From: Flavobacterium gelatinilyticum
GTDB taxonomy: Bacteria; Bacteroidota; Bacteroidia; Flavobacteriales; Flavobacteriaceae
Length of the DNA: 64,000 bases
Direction: 5' to 3'
NCBI RefSeq assembly: GCF_027111295.1
Contig: NZ_CP114287.1
Location: forward strand, 806,001 to 870,000
Of the stretch, positions 25,936 through 35,688 are shown in pieces. The notes under the pieces are model-generated. The model worked only from the letters and a program-made list of their open reading frames with translations, was not told the DNA's origin and did no database searches. The position numbers were made by a program, and so were the translations under genes. Within the stretch, counting starts at the first letter, position 1. Each line of letters starts with the position of its first letter.

Positions 25936-27555
25936 ATGGAAAATAATTTTTCTGAAAAGGATGAAGCAAACACAGCTGAATCCGAAAAAAAAACGGAAAC
26001 AGTTGTATATCCTCAAGGCCTCGAGAAATGGTTACTAGTCATTACCGCTATTTCATGCGCAGTACTGGAACTTATTGATACAACTATTGTAAATGTCGCC
26101 TTGAGAGAAATCAGCGGTAATATTGGTGCTACGACAACAGAGATTGCATGGGTCATTACGTCTTACGGAATTGCTAATGTTATTATTATTCCTCTATCAA
26201 GCATGCTCTCCAACCTCTTTGGGAGAAAGATCTACTTCAGCAGTTCTGTTATCATATTTACATTCGCCTCATTGATGTGCGGTTTATCCGACAGCTTATG
26301 GGTACTGGTTTTCTGGCGTTTTATCCAAGGCATTGGTGGTGGTGGCCTTCTGTCAACCGCGCAATCAATTATTTTAGGTGCATTTCCCCCCAAAGAAGCC
26401 GCAACAGGTCAGGCCATTTTCGGACTGGGAGTCATACTCGGCCCTACATTTGGCCCTGTCTTAGGTGGTTTTATAACTGATAACTTTTCGTGGCACTGGA
26501 TATTCTTTGTAAACGTGCCTATTGGTGTAATCGCCGCCTTACTCGCTATGAGATACGTAACAAATCTTCCCGGTGTGGAAAAATTAAAGAAAATCGATTG
26601 GTGGGGAATTGTATTTCTAGTCGTCGGCATTGGATCTCTGCAGTTCATTTTAGAAGAAGGTTCGTCAAAAGACTGGTTTGAAAGTTCAGAAATTGTATTT
26701 TTCTTTATCACAGCCGTTCTAGGTATTATCGCTTTTATTGTCCGTGAGCTTTCTATAGATTATCCAGCAGTGAATCTTCGTCTGTATAAAAGTTTCAATC
26801 TTGCGATGGGTAATGTCTTGAATTTTGTTATTGGGATGGTAATCAATGGTTCTGTATTTATTTTCCCTCTTTTTACACAAGTTGCGTTAGGATGGACGGC
26901 TACAAAGCAGGGAGCTTTTATGATACCCGGAGCTATTGCAACTTCCATAGGCATGATCATTGTCAGCCGATTTCTAAACAAAGGATCTAACCCAAAAACC
27001 ATAATGCTCATAGGTCTTTTAATGAATTCCACTTTTCTTTTTATGCTTTCATTTTCAGGACCGGAATCAAATGAAAGTCATTTCTTCTGGCCATTTATAA
27101 TCAGAGGATTTGGAACTGCCTTAATGATGATGCCTATACTAGGATTAGCAGTTGCTGGATTGCAGGGAAAGGATTTGGCCCAGGCAACTGGACTATCAAA
27201 TATGCTCCGACAAATGGGTGGTGCTGTTGGAATTGCTATCATTAACATTTACCTGAACCGTTCGACAGCCGATATTCACGGAAACATGATTGGAAATGTT
27301 TCAGATTATAGCGAAGCAGCCAACGAACGGCTTGCATCTTTTACGCAAATGTTTTCTCAGGCAGGCTATTCCAGCGATCAGGCCTCACAAGCGGCTTACA
27401 GCATGCTGGACGGAATTGTCACCAAGCAGCAGATGCTGGTAAGCTACAATCAAGGCTTTGGCATGTTAGGAGGAGCCGTTTTATTCTGTATTCCTTTCAT
27501 ACTGCTGATCAGATATAATAAGAAAGAAAAAATGAGGGTAGTAAATGACCACTAA
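25936..27555 (+). CDS. DHA2-family MFS drug exporter (EmrB/QacA type)
   Basis: 539 residues with a hydrophilic N-terminus and 14 predicted TM helices. Family motifs: LIDTTIVNVALREI in TM1, LFGRKIYF (motif A) after TM2, and VILGPTFGPVLGG (motif C of antiporters) in TM5. It exports small hydrophobic compounds by proton antiport through the HlyD-TolC duct encoded next to it. TetR control is indicated by the operator upstream of the operon. The substrate range cannot be told from sequence. Confidence 0.94.
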   Translation: MENNFSEKDEANTAESEKKTETVVYPQGLEKWLLVITAISCAVLELIDTTIVNVALREISGNIGATTTEIAWVITSYGIANVIIIPLSSMLSNLFGRKIYFSSSVIIFTFASLMCGLSDSLWVLVFWRFIQGIGGGGLLSTAQSIILGAFPPKEAATGQAIFGLGVILGPTFGPVLGGFITDNFSWHWIFFVNVPIGVIAALLAMRYVTNLPGVEKLKKIDWWGIVFLVVGIGSLQFILEEGSSKDWFESSEIVFFFITAVLGIIAFIVRELSIDYPAVNLRLYKSFNLAMGNVLNFVIGMVINGSVFIFPLFTQVALGWTATKQGAFMIPGAIATSIGMIIVSRFLNKGSNPKTIMLIGLLMNSTFLFMLSFSGPESNESHFFWPFIIRGFGTALMMMPILGLAVAGLQGKDLAQATGLSNMLRQMGGAVGIAIINIYLNRSTADIHGNMIGNVSDYSEAANERLASFTQMFSQAGYSSDQASQAAYSMLDGIVTKQQMLVSYNQGFGMLGGAVLFCIPFILLIRYNKKEKMRVVNDH

Positions 27556-27595
27556 GAAATTTTTCCTTATTTCCCTAATAAACAAAGAATTAACA

Positions 27596-28930
27596 ATGAT
27601 AAAAAAAGTTTCACTAGTTCTATTGATCCTGAGTTCAATTTCAGGATATTCACAAGAAAAAAACGAGAGCACTATAGAAATAAATCTACAGCAGGCTGTA
27701 GAATTAGGTTTGAAGAACCGATATGATATACAATCCCATAAATACAATGTCGATCTAAACCAGAATGAAATTTCTAAATCCAAAAAAGAATGGCTTCCAG
27801 AAATTTCATCTACTGGAAGCGTAATCTATAATACTCAGATCCAGCAGGCTTATGTCCCTGCGGGCTTTTCTCCTAACGGACAGCCGGCCCTCTTCCCGTT
27901 CTCGCCTGATAACCACACCTCTTTCAGCCTAGAGCTGAATCAGCCGATTTTCAAACCGGGCATAGGAACTGATGTAAAAATCTCCAAAAATAAATTAGAA
28001 CTGTCCAAAGAAAAAAACAGGGCTGATGAGGACATCATTAAAGAGCAAATTACGCTGGCCTATTATAATGTTACCCTTAAAGAGCTACAGCAGAAAATTG
28101 CTATCAATGAAGAGATGCGCTACAAGCAGTATGCTGATTTGAATGATGGGAAATTTAAAGCCGGCACATTAATCGAAACTGACAATATGAAAGCCAAACT
28201 GGATTATGAAAATGCAAAAGTGGAAACACAGAAAGCAAAACAAAACTACGGACTGGCTTTGGCAAAATTGAAATATGAGATAAACGTTTCTGACAATACT
28301 GCCATTACACTTTCAGAATCTTTGGATTCAGCAAGTTATGGCAAACTAAATGAAACAATGCTGTCTGCTTCGGATACCAACAAACGTACGGAGATAAAAC
28401 AGCTTATTATCAAAAAGGAAGGCCTTAAGCTTGAACTGGATAGGACAAGACAGGCTGCTATTCCTACAGTTTCACTCGTTGCCAACTTTACGGAACATTT
28501 TCAATACTCTAATTTTGATTACAGTTTAGGCCAATGGTGGACTCCCTACAGCTATGTCGGAATGCAGTTTAAAATTCCCATCAGTTCCAACATAAAAAAT
28601 CAGAATGAAATCCATGAGAGAAAAATGCAGATTGCTCAAAATGAACTGGATTTAAAGCAGAAAACGGCTGATGTGAGCTATGAAATACTAAAATCTCAAA
28701 CGGAAGTTTTTAATGCACAGCAGAATATGCAGATGACGAAAAACAACTACGAGCTGTCTGAGAAAATCTTCAATTACCAAAAACAACAGTTTGAACTCGG
28801 CTCCCGCCTTTACAGCGATATTCTGGAAACAGAAAGAACACTACGACAATCGGAACAGAACTACATACAGTCTGTATATGATTATTTATCGGCAAATGTT
28901 AGTCATCAAAAGGCCATTGGTGCATTTTAG
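27596..28930 (+). CDS. TolC-family outer membrane efflux protein
   Basis: Start chosen at ATG 27596 because MIKKVSLVLLILSSISGYSQ is a signal peptide; an upstream ATG at 27545 inside the MFS gene would put 17 residues before it. The mature part has two OEP repeats with long helices (LQQAVELGLKNRYDIQSHKY, and YEIL onward in the second). About 445 residues, normal for the family. It forms the outer-membrane channel of the tripartite pump. Last gene of the operon; the hairpin at 29221 is a possible end. Confidence 0.93.
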   Translation: MIKKVSLVLLILSSISGYSQEKNESTIEINLQQAVELGLKNRYDIQSHKYNVDLNQNEISKSKKEWLPEISSTGSVIYNTQIQQAYVPAGFSPNGQPALFPFSPDNHTSFSLELNQPIFKPGIGTDVKISKNKLELSKEKNRADEDIIKEQITLAYYNVTLKELQQKIAINEEMRYKQYADLNDGKFKAGTLIETDNMKAKLDYENAKVETQKAKQNYGLALAKLKYEINVSDNTAITLSESLDSASYGKLNETMLSASDTNKRTEIKQLIIKKEGLKLELDRTRQAAIPTVSLVANFTEHFQYSNFDYSLGQWWTPYSYVGMQFKIPISSNIKNQNEIHERKMQIAQNELDLKQKTADVSYEILKSQTEVFNAQQNMQMTKNNYELSEKIFNYQKQQFELGSRLYSDILETERTLRQSEQNYIQSVYDYLSANVSHQKAIGAF

Positions 28931-29141
28931 ACTTAACCAGCAATATCATCGCTAAATTTTTATATGAATATTGTCCACAATTCTATCTAAATTTCGCTCT
29001 TATAATACATGGTCTTAATATTTGAAATCTCCTTCCAAATTGTATCTCATAAATTTGATATTATATGGAATTAAAGAAATTTAAAATTTAACCCCAACGA
29101 TACATACAAACTGCTCTTGAATAAAAATTTAAAATAATTAT

Positions 29142-29319
29142 CTTACAAATTCACTTGAAAATAAGCTAATTTCTTTAAATCATTCATAAAATGGTTTGTA
29201 AATTGTTCAGTAAGGTCACAAAAAGAGATAACTAATTGATAGTTATCTCTTTTTTATGCACAAATCTGTAAATTTTTCAAGCCTTGACGACCTTATATTT
29301 GTGGTTCGCTTTTTTTCAC
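29142..29319. repeat. Short dispersed repeat, copy D
   Basis: Resembles copy E (37541-37705): AAGC.AATTTCTT.AAATCAT, then a hairpin with AACTAATTGAT in the centre, then CACAAA..TGTA.ATTTTTCAA.CCTT. Both copies lie after a gene end on the plus strand. The first block is also shared with copies A-C. The rest of 28931-29542 shows nothing more that I can name. Confidence 0.65.
29221..29256 (+). terminator. Hairpin with T run inside repeat D
   Basis: GAGATAACT, loop AATTGAT, AGTTATCTC, followed by T7; a sound Rho-independent terminator, 290 bases after the TolC stop. Confidence 0.75.
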
Positions 29320-29542
29320 AGGAAATACTTAGTCAATTTGAAATAAAAAGGCTAAAAGTGGTGTTGCTAGAAATTTAATCGAAGCTGAACGATGGTTCGA
29401 AATCCCGCTAAGGATATAGTTTTTTTCTCTTTTGACTTATCGCAGTTTTTGATGTTAAATATAAAATAATTCCAAAATGGACTTAATACCTTTTCTTTCA
29501 CAAAAGCTAAGGTGAATTTCAAATAAATAAGCTATCGCGGAA

Positions 29543-29995
29543 CTATCCATACATATTTTTTATCTCCGACATAACAAAGGTACTTTGGGTACTCCCTATA
29601 CTTTCAACTGATCCCAATTTATTAAACACAAAATCCTGATAATGCTTCATGTCTTTGGCAGAAACTTTCATTAAAAAATCGTAATCACCTGAGATATTAT
29701 AACATTCTACAACTTCTTCTATTTTCATAATATCACTAACAAATTGATTTCCAATATTACGATCGTGTTGTTTAAGTTTGATATTACAGAAAACAATAAA
29801 TCCCCTGTTTAATTTTTCTGCATCAAGGAGTGCTATATACTTCTTAATATATCCACTGTTTTCTAATCTTTTAATTCGCTCAAAAACAGGCGATGCCGAA
29901 AGATTAACCATCTTAGCAAGCTCTTTTACTGTATACTTAGAATTATCATGCAGTATATTTAGTAACTGAAGATCAATATCATCTATCTGCTCCAT
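29543..29995 (-). CDS. Lrp/AsnC-family regulator
   Basis: 150 residues. N-terminal winged HTH (DLQLLNILHDNSKYTVKELAKMVNLSASPVFERIKRLENSGYI) and a C-terminal RAM/AsnC effector domain (VVECYNISGDYDFLMKV). Such proteins respond to amino acids, often leucine, methionine or others. It is single, and a perfect palindrome AGAAT-AAA-ATTCT lies 44 bases upstream of its start. Similar sites occur before the MesX gene at 33.5 kb, so control of methionine synthesis is a reasonable inference. Confidence 0.93.
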   Translation of the reverse strand: MEQIDDIDLQLLNILHDNSKYTVKELAKMVNLSASPVFERIKRLENSGYIKKYIALLDAEKLNRGFIVFCNIKLKQHDRNIGNQFVSDIMKIEEVVECYNISGDYDFLMKVSAKDMKHYQDFVFNKLGSVESIGSTQSTFVMSEIKNMYG

Positions 29996-30038
29996 ATTTT
30001 TTTTTACTTTGTATTTTATTTTAATTTATTTCTAAATT

Positions 30039-30051
30039 AGAATAAAATTCT
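30039..30051 (-). promoter_or_regulatory. Palindrome upstream of Lrp gene, possible own operator
   Basis: AGAATAAAATTCT is a perfect AGAAT/ATTCT palindrome. It resembles AGAATAATTATCT, the reverse complement of the 13-mer found twice upstream of MesX (33557, 33629). Confidence 0.5.
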
Positions 30052-30240
30052 TCAAATACAATTAAAAACAATATAAAAATCTTATTCTAAACAAATTAAA
30101 GATATATCTACCTGCAAAACTTATTTTTACAACATAAAAAAACCTAAAGACAATGTTTTATAGAATGACGCAGAGTAAATTACATCTATGCAACTTTAAT
30201 AAAGTTTCAAGAAAACTTCCATTATCAGTCAAATTGACTA

Positions 30241-31239
30241 TTAAAACTGTACTTCTTTTCGTCGAGCCATACCCTGGGCTATGATACTTGCAGCAATCAA
30301 TTGCAAGGCATGATAAAGCATGAGCGGCAGCAATACGATGCCTGTGATAGTACTGTACTGAAAAAGTACTTTTGACATAACGGTGCCGTGTACCAATGAC
30401 TTTTTAGACCCGCAGAATAAGACAGTAATACGGTCTTCATCTGAAAAACCAAGCAGGCGGCTGAGTAGTCCCACACAAAAGAATACGGCAAAAAACAACG
30501 CCATCATCCCCGCAGCTAGTCCAGCAAGTTCAAGACCGGTGAAGCCTTCGAAAAGATGTTCAGAAAATGACTTGCAAAACGATGTGTAAATAATCGTTAG
30601 AATAACTGCCTGATCGAAATATTTGAGCTGTTTCTTGTATTTTTCGGCAATAGCGCCGAAACGGGGATTGAGGCTTATGCCAATGATGACAGGCAGCAAG
30701 ACTTGCAAAATCAACTTTAAGCCGATTTGGGTGACATCAAAATCACCTGTCGCAGAAGCAATGAACAACCCAACCCAAAGCGGCGTAACCACTACGCCAA
30801 TCAAACTGGAAATACTCGCATTGAAAATAGCTGCTGGAATGTTTCCCTTGGCGATGGAAACCATGACAACGGAAGAGGATACTGTAGACGGTAAAGCTGC
30901 CAGGAAAAATACACCCAGCCAAAGCAGTTCGAAGCCGTTATTGACAAACAACGGACGAAATGCCAGAACAATAAGCGGGAAAAATAAAAAGGTTGTCAAC
31001 TGGACAACAATGTGCATTTTCCAGTTGGAAAGTCCAGCTTTTAGTTTCTCAACACTTAGCCGCATGCCATAAAACAAGAAAATCAAGGAAACACCGGCAT
31101 TAGCAATCTCCTCCAACGAAACAGGTTCTTTGACCAAGCCTGGCTTTGGTAAAAAATAAGCCATCAGAATCATGGCGGCTATCATTAACAGGAAACCGTC
31201 GAAACCTGCTTTTTTTAATAATTCTAATAATTTCTTCAA
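30241..31239 (-). CDS. SBF-like (bile acid:sodium symporter superfamily) transporter
   Basis: 332 residues, mostly hydrophobic, with about 9-10 TM helices. Segments such as SVEKLKAGLSNWKMHIVVQLTTFLF, LAALPSTVSSSVVMVSIAKG and FCGSKKSLVHGTVMSKVLF are the conserved crossover regions of the SBF_like branch (PF13593, as in YfeH). Located in the inner membrane; substrate unknown. It follows MesD by 125 bases on the same strand, so it may belong to the methionine unit, perhaps moving a precursor. That role is inference. Confidence 0.88.
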   Translation of the reverse strand: MKKLLELLKKAGFDGFLLMIAAMILMAYFLPKPGLVKEPVSLEEIANAGVSLIFLFYGMRLSVEKLKAGLSNWKMHIVVQLTTFLFFPLIVLAFRPLFVNNGFELLWLGVFFLAALPSTVSSSVVMVSIAKGNIPAAIFNASISSLIGVVVTPLWVGLFIASATGDFDVTQIGLKLILQVLLPVIIGISLNPRFGAIAEKYKKQLKYFDQAVILTIIYTSFCKSFSEHLFEGFTGLELAGLAAGMMALFFAVFFCVGLLSRLLGFSDEDRITVLFCGSKKSLVHGTVMSKVLFQYSTITGIVLLPLMLYHALQLIAASIIAQGMARRKEVQF

Positions 31240-31364
31240 AGTGTTTTAAATATTATCCTCCCGTAGAGTCAAGATTACAAAATCTGTCCGCAGAGTCGCT
31301 CTGTTAAATTCTACGGACAGCAGGCTTCAAACAAAGAAACCACATTCAAATTAATACATTGAGA

Positions 31365-32396
31365 CTAAATCCCAAGTTCTTTACGTATAATTTCTGCTCC
31401 TGCGCTTAAAGCACTTAATTTGCCTCTAGCTACGTTTCGAGATAGCGGTGCCATACCGCAGTTTGTCGAAGGATAAAGATTTTCGGCATCTACAAACTCA
31501 AGAGCTTTACGCAGGGTATCAGCGACTTCTTCTGGTGTTTCGATAGTGTTCGTTGCCACATCGATAGCACCAACCATCACTTTTTTACCGCGAACAAGTT
31601 CCATTAAATTTAAAGGCACATTGGAGTTGTGACATTCTAAAGACACCACATCAATTTTAGACTTTTGAATTTTCGGAAAAATTTCTTCGTATTGCCGCCA
31701 CTCTGAACCTAATGTCTTTTTCCAATCAGTATTTGCCTGTATTCCATAACCATAGCAAATATGAACCGCAGTTTGACAATGTAAACCTTCAATGGCTCTT
31801 TCTAATGCTGCCATTCCCCAATCGTTTACTTCATCAAAGAACACATTAAATGCAGGTTCATCAAACTGGATAATATCTACTCCTGCGTCCTGAAGTTCTC
31901 TTGCTTCTTCATTGAGTGCTTTTGCAAATTCCCACGCCAGCTTTTCCCGGCTTTTATAATGGTCGTCGTACAAGGTATCTACCATTGTCAGCGGACCTGG
32001 CAATGCCCATTTTATAGGTTTATTAGTCTGTTTACGTAAAAATTTAGCATCTTCAGCAAAAACTGCTTTTTGACGTGCAACCTCACCTACCACCACTGGA
32101 ACACTCGCGTCGTAACGGTTACGGATTTTTACTGTTTTACGATTTTCAAAATCTACACCGCTTAAATGCTCGATAAAAGTCGTCACAAAATGCTGGCGAG
32201 TCTGCTCGCCGTCACAAATGATATCTAGATCTGCCAATTGTTGTTCCTGCAAAGAAATGCGCAATGCATCTTGTTTTCCTTCAAGCAGCTGATCACCCTC
32301 TAATTTCCATGGTGACCAAAGTTTTTCGGGTGGTGCAAGCCAGGCAGGTTTGGGTAAACTTCCAACAATAGAGGTGGGTAATAATAATTTCTTCAT
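31365..32396 (-). CDS. mesD: Core-MetE methionine synthase (MesD type)
   Basis: 343 residues, the size of the C-terminal catalytic half of MetE alone. It starts LPTSIVGSLPKPAWL. FDEPAFNVFFDEV, the zinc motif VHICYGYG (His-x-Cys), VSLECHNS and STNCGMAP (third ligand Cys) are all present. A gene of this type directly followed or preceded by DUF1852 corresponds to MesD, one of the short MetE families described as folate-independent methionine synthases, reported to need MesX and oxygen. Here MesX lies 30 bases upstream on the same strand. Assignment is from motif and neighbour; activity is not shown by the sequence. Confidence 0.87.
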   Translation of the reverse strand: MKKLLLPTSIVGSLPKPAWLAPPEKLWSPWKLEGDQLLEGKQDALRISLQEQQLADLDIICDGEQTRQHFVTTFIEHLSGVDFENRKTVKIRNRYDASVPVVVGEVARQKAVFAEDAKFLRKQTNKPIKWALPGPLTMVDTLYDDHYKSREKLAWEFAKALNEEARELQDAGVDIIQFDEPAFNVFFDEVNDWGMAALERAIEGLHCQTAVHICYGYGIQANTDWKKTLGSEWRQYEEIFPKIQKSKIDVVSLECHNSNVPLNLMELVRGKKVMVGAIDVATNTIETPEEVADTLRKALEFVDAENLYPSTNCGMAPLSRNVARGKLSALSAGAEIIRKELGI

Positions 32397-32426
32397 AATA
32401 GTATAATTTTAATGCGTTGTAATCAG

Positions 32427-33479
32427 TTAAAGAATAAAATTAGCAGACCATTGTTCCAAAAGACTTTTGTAAGGTTTAATGAAATGCTCTTCTGCGTATT
32501 TACCCTGTTCAACAGCCATTCGGCTGCGCTCTTCTCGGTCATAAACCACGCGGGTCAGTGAATAATCTTCGTGTTTAAGACTAGGTTGATAGATTTTCCC
32601 AGCAACTGAATTTGCATTGTAAATTTCAGGGCGATAAATTTTCTGGAAAGTCTCCATTGTGCTGATTGAGCTGATTAGTCCAAGATCAGTATAATCTGCA
32701 AGTAGATCTCCGGAATGATAAAAAGCCATCGGTGCAACACTGTTCGGAGGCATGAAAAAACGAACTTTTAAGCCCATTTTAGAGAAATATTCATCAGTGA
32801 TGGAATACTGATCCTGCTGGTACTCAAAACCCAGAACGGGGTGCTGATACTCAGTTCGAGTATAAGTTTTGCTGCCCGATACACTTAGACAAATGACTGG
32901 CGGCATCTTAAAGTGCTCTTTATAAGCAGCTGAACTCACAAAGCACTTATAAAGTTTTCCGTGCAAATCACCAAAATTTTCAGGAATACAAAAATCAGAT
33001 TTATTTTTATTGTGCTCGATCAATAAAATACTGAAATCATAATCACGTACGTAAGAAGAAAAATTATTCCCAGCAATACCTTCGATGTGCTGGCTGGTTT
33101 TACGATCAAAAATATTCGTTTTTAAAACTTCAATCAACGGCAGATTGTTAATACCATTCTTATCATCAATACGCATCGTTACTGTGATGATTTCAAGTTC
33201 TACAAGGTAACGATCCGCTTTTGGATTATCCGAATAAGCCAATGCATTGAATCGATTGTTAATCATATTTAAGGCATTACGTAAGTTTTGTTGGCGATTA
33301 GCTCCTCTAGCCAGGTTTGCAAAATTGGTTGTCAGACGCGTTTGACTTGAGGGGTGATAGTTTTCATCTAAACAAGTGCTTTTTAGTGTGAATTCAAAAT
33401 CATTCTGGATTGTATTCTGGATGTTTTCAATATCCTGCTTTTCGTCTATTCCCCTATCTTCTTGTGTGTTCGCTTTCAT
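32427..33479 (-). CDS. mesX: DUF1852 protein (MesX), partner of MesD
   Basis: 350 residues. DFEFTLKSTCLDENY, TRLTTNFANLARGANRQ and NALNMINNRFNALA, then GNNFSSYVRDYDFSILLIEHNK, are the conserved segments of DUF1852. Members are nearly always beside a short MetE-like gene, and MesX is described as required for MesD function. The N-terminal 30 residues (MKANTQEDRGIDEKQ...) are a non-conserved extension, so a later start is possible. First gene of the unit; its upstream region holds two copies of a 13-mer that may bind the Lrp-type regulator. Confidence 0.88.
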   Translation of the reverse strand: MKANTQEDRGIDEKQDIENIQNTIQNDFEFTLKSTCLDENYHPSSQTRLTTNFANLARGANRQQNLRNALNMINNRFNALAYSDNPKADRYLVELEIITVTMRIDDKNGINNLPLIEVLKTNIFDRKTSQHIEGIAGNNFSSYVRDYDFSILLIEHNKNKSDFCIPENFGDLHGKLYKCFVSSAAYKEHFKMPPVICLSVSGSKTYTRTEYQHPVLGFEYQQDQYSITDEYFSKMGLKVRFFMPPNSVAPMAFYHSGDLLADYTDLGLISSISTMETFQKIYRPEIYNANSVAGKIYQPSLKHEDYSLTRVVYDREERSRMAVEQGKYAEEHFIKPYKSLLEQWSANFIL

Positions 33480-33556
33480 CTGATGATACTATTTAGTTTT
33501 TTTACCCTGCAAATTTTAAAATAAAAGATTAAATATTTTTACAAACACTTAAAATC

Positions 33557-33641
33557 AGATAATTATTCTTTTTATAGGCATTTATAAAGATTAATAATCT
33601 TCAAACAAATACAATAATGAAGAAAAACAGATAATTATTCT
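33557..33641. promoter_or_regulatory. Two direct 13-mers between MesX and nitroreductase
   Basis: AGATAATTATTCT occurs at 33557-33569 and 33629-33641, 72 bases apart. Each holds the palindrome ATAATTAT and resembles the palindrome before the Lrp gene when reverse-complemented. Pairs of such sites about seven helical turns apart suit the wrapping mode of Lrp octamers. No SAM or cobalamin riboswitch fold was seen here. Confidence 0.5.
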
Positions 33642-33714
33642 GTAGTGAACTAAGCTGAGTGATTTGGGATTTCCTGGAGCACTCCAAAAACTCGAAAAAG
33701 AAAACAATAAAATT

Positions 33715-33722
33715 TATATTTG
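33715..33722 (+). promoter_or_regulatory. Promoter -7 box (TATATTTG) of nitroreductase
   Basis: TATATTTG matches TAnnTTTG, 24 bases before the ATG at 33747. No clear TTG at the -33 position. Confidence 0.55.
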
Positions 33723-33746
33723 CCAAAATTTAAGACAGACATAGCA

Positions 33747-34376
33747 ATGAATTTGATAGAAAATTTAAAGTGGCGCTACGCCGCAAAAGCTTACAATAAC
33801 ATTAAAGTAACAGAAGAAAAGGTCGATCAGATCTTAGAGGCTATAAATCTTTCAGCATCTTCTTGTGGTCTGCAATCTTATCGTGTTTTTGTTGTAAGTA
33901 ATCCAGAAATCCAAAAGAAATTAGGTGCCGATTCGTACAATGGACAGATTAGCTCTTGCTCTCATTTGTTGGTTTTTGCTGCATTCACTGACATGACTTC
34001 GAGTTACATTGACGATTACATAGCAATGACAGAAAAACAAAGAGGTCTTGATGCTGGTGCCTTATCAGGATTTAGAAATGGACTTCATTCCTATTTCAGC
34101 GCTATTAACGCAGAACAAAAAGCTCTTTGGGCAGCCAAACAGGCTTATATTGCACTGGGAACTGCACTTATTGCTGCTGCAGAATTGAGAGTGGACGCCA
34201 CTCCTATCGAAGGATTTAATGCTGCCACTATCGATGAGGTTTTAGGTTTGAAAGAAAAAGGGCTGCATTCTACTGTTATCCTCGCTCTAGGATATCGGGA
34301 TTCGGAAAAAGACTATATGGCAGCTGCCAAAAAAGTTCGTTTACCTATAGATGAAATGATAACTAAAGTTTACTAA
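33747..34376 (+). CDS. Nitroreductase-family oxidoreductase (NfsB-like)
   Basis: Start at ATG 33747 (MNLIENLKWRYAAKAYN); the frame upstream includes the promoter box. About 209 residues. WRYAAKAYNN and ILEAINLSASSCGLQSYRV are the FMN-binding N-terminal motifs (R, S and K contacts); a later AAELRVDATPIEGFN with LALGYRDSEKDYM matches the NAD(P)H-dependent NfsB/dihydropteridine reductase branch. Cytoplasmic homodimer in the family. It is divergent from the MesX gene; the two 13-mers between them could affect both. Confidence 0.92.
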   Translation: MNLIENLKWRYAAKAYNNIKVTEEKVDQILEAINLSASSCGLQSYRVFVVSNPEIQKKLGADSYNGQISSCSHLLVFAAFTDMTSSYIDDYIAMTEKQRGLDAGALSGFRNGLHSYFSAINAEQKALWAAKQAYIALGTALIAAAELRVDATPIEGFNAATIDEVLGLKEKGLHSTVILALGYRDSEKDYMAAAKKVRLPIDEMITKVY

Positions 34377-34764
34377 TATTTTTAGATATGTAAATTATTA
34401 TGGTAAAAGTACAGGTTCAACCTTGCAGACTTGATGCTTTTTCTTCCACAAAAAGCTCTGCAAATTATACAGTTGTTATCCTGCATAAGTTTTGTGACAA
34501 AATTACGGTGCATTGTATTATGGAAAATTTAAAAGTTATTACATTTTAATAAATTTAAAAATGCATATATTTTAACAATTAAACTCGGCAGAACCAAATT
34601 TTTATTTTATATAATAGAATTTTATTTTAGCACAATGGATCAATATTTAAAACACATACTATGAAAGGTGAAAAAAGAGTTCTTTCAATTTTAGTTTGTG
34701 CTTCTTTTTCGCACTGTTTACTGATGGTATCGCAGATTAATGTAACAACTAATTTTATGAAATT
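34377..34764. other. Gap upstream of DUF4421 gene
   Basis: 388 AT-rich bases. It includes a 35-codon frame (34662-34769, MKGEKRVLSILVCASF start) that overlaps the start of the next gene by a few bases and could be a small leader or a shadow; I do not call it. A palindrome was not found. Confidence 0.4.
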
Positions 34765-35688
34765 TTGAATCTAAAAAAAATAACACTATGTCTATTATTC
34801 ATATTTTCAGGATTGGTTGCAAAGGCACAAATTGACTCTTCATATATAAAAACATATCCTCAAAGGATACGAATTATGGGATATATTTCCTCTAGCTTTA
34901 TTCAGATTACCGACGATAATGAAAATAATTACATCCCTAATAATCGGTTAACGGCAGGGTTGGGTTTTGCTATAAAAAACACCATTTTCAGTTTTCAGCC
35001 AGGATACGGCTTTTTTCCATTAAAAGACAATAAAGAATATGGAAAGTCCAAAACTATGGATTTTCAGATACACAACTACGGACGAAAAATGATTCTTGAT
35101 TTATTTTTACAAAATTATAAAGGATTTTACACGGAAAATAATTCCGGAGAAGTTAGAAATATTTTTCCGGACATGTCTGTTTTACATATTGGTGCAGAAG
35201 CAACTTATCTATTTAATAACAAAAAATTTTCAAGCAAAGCCGCATTTGATCTTAACGAAATACAGCTGCAATCGGCAGGGAGCTGGCTTTTAGGAGGAGG
35301 AGCTTATTTCTATAATTTGAAAGGAATCGAAAACGGCACTTCTAACTCTACCAGTGAATTTGAAAACTTACAATTGGGTATTAATGGTGGATATGCTTAT
35401 TCGTGGAGGGTTGATGAACATTGGCTGCTTTCGGGAATGGTGAAAGGTGGTGCTAATTTTGGAAATACCCCCAAAGCAGTCAGTAAAGGAAAAATGGAAG
35501 TTTATCCAACAGCATTCGGACGCCTTGCCGGGAATTACCAAAAAAACAACTGGGGTCTTTCCATGATTGTTATAATTGGAAACAAATCTGTTTATCCTAT
35601 TCAAATTGATAAATTGACCCTAACAACAATAAGCATGCAATTGTCTTTTGTAAAACATCTTGACAATCTTTATAAACGAAAGAAATGA
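34765..35688 (+). CDS. DUF4421-like exported protein (TTG start)
   Basis: 307 residues. TTG at 34765 begins MNLKKITLCLLFIFSGLVAKAQ, a signal peptide, and no ATG suits better. The mature part (IDSSYIKTYPQRIRIMGYISS onward) shows alternating beta strands with aromatic ends and a final strand LTLTTISMQLSFVKH, consistent with an outer-membrane or periplasmic beta-barrel. The YIKTYP start is typical of DUF4421. Function unknown. Confidence 0.7.
   Translation: MNLKKITLCLLFIFSGLVAKAQIDSSYIKTYPQRIRIMGYISSSFIQITDDNENNYIPNNRLTAGLGFAIKNTIFSFQPGYGFFPLKDNKEYGKSKTMDFQIHNYGRKMILDLFLQNYKGFYTENNSGEVRNIFPDMSVLHIGAEATYLFNNKKFSSKAAFDLNEIQLQSAGSWLLGGGAYFYNLKGIENGTSNSTSEFENLQLGINGGYAYSWRVDEHWLLSGMVKGGANFGNTPKAVSKGKMEVYPTAFGRLAGNYQKNNWGLSMIVIIGNKSVYPIQIDKLTLTTISMQLSFVKHLDNLYKRKK

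Noticed and set aside
29385..29415. GGTTCGAAATCCC looks like a tRNA T-loop
   Set aside because: No matching acceptor stem, D arm or anticodon arm could be laid out around it.
33480..33746. SAM or cobalamin riboswitch before the methionine genes
   Set aside because: No conserved core stems or boxes could be recognised; the region is simple AT-rich DNA with two 13-mers.
34662..34769. 35-codon frame overlapping the DUF4421 start
   Set aside because: No clear ribosome or promoter signals and no homology recognised; could be a leader but cannot be supported.
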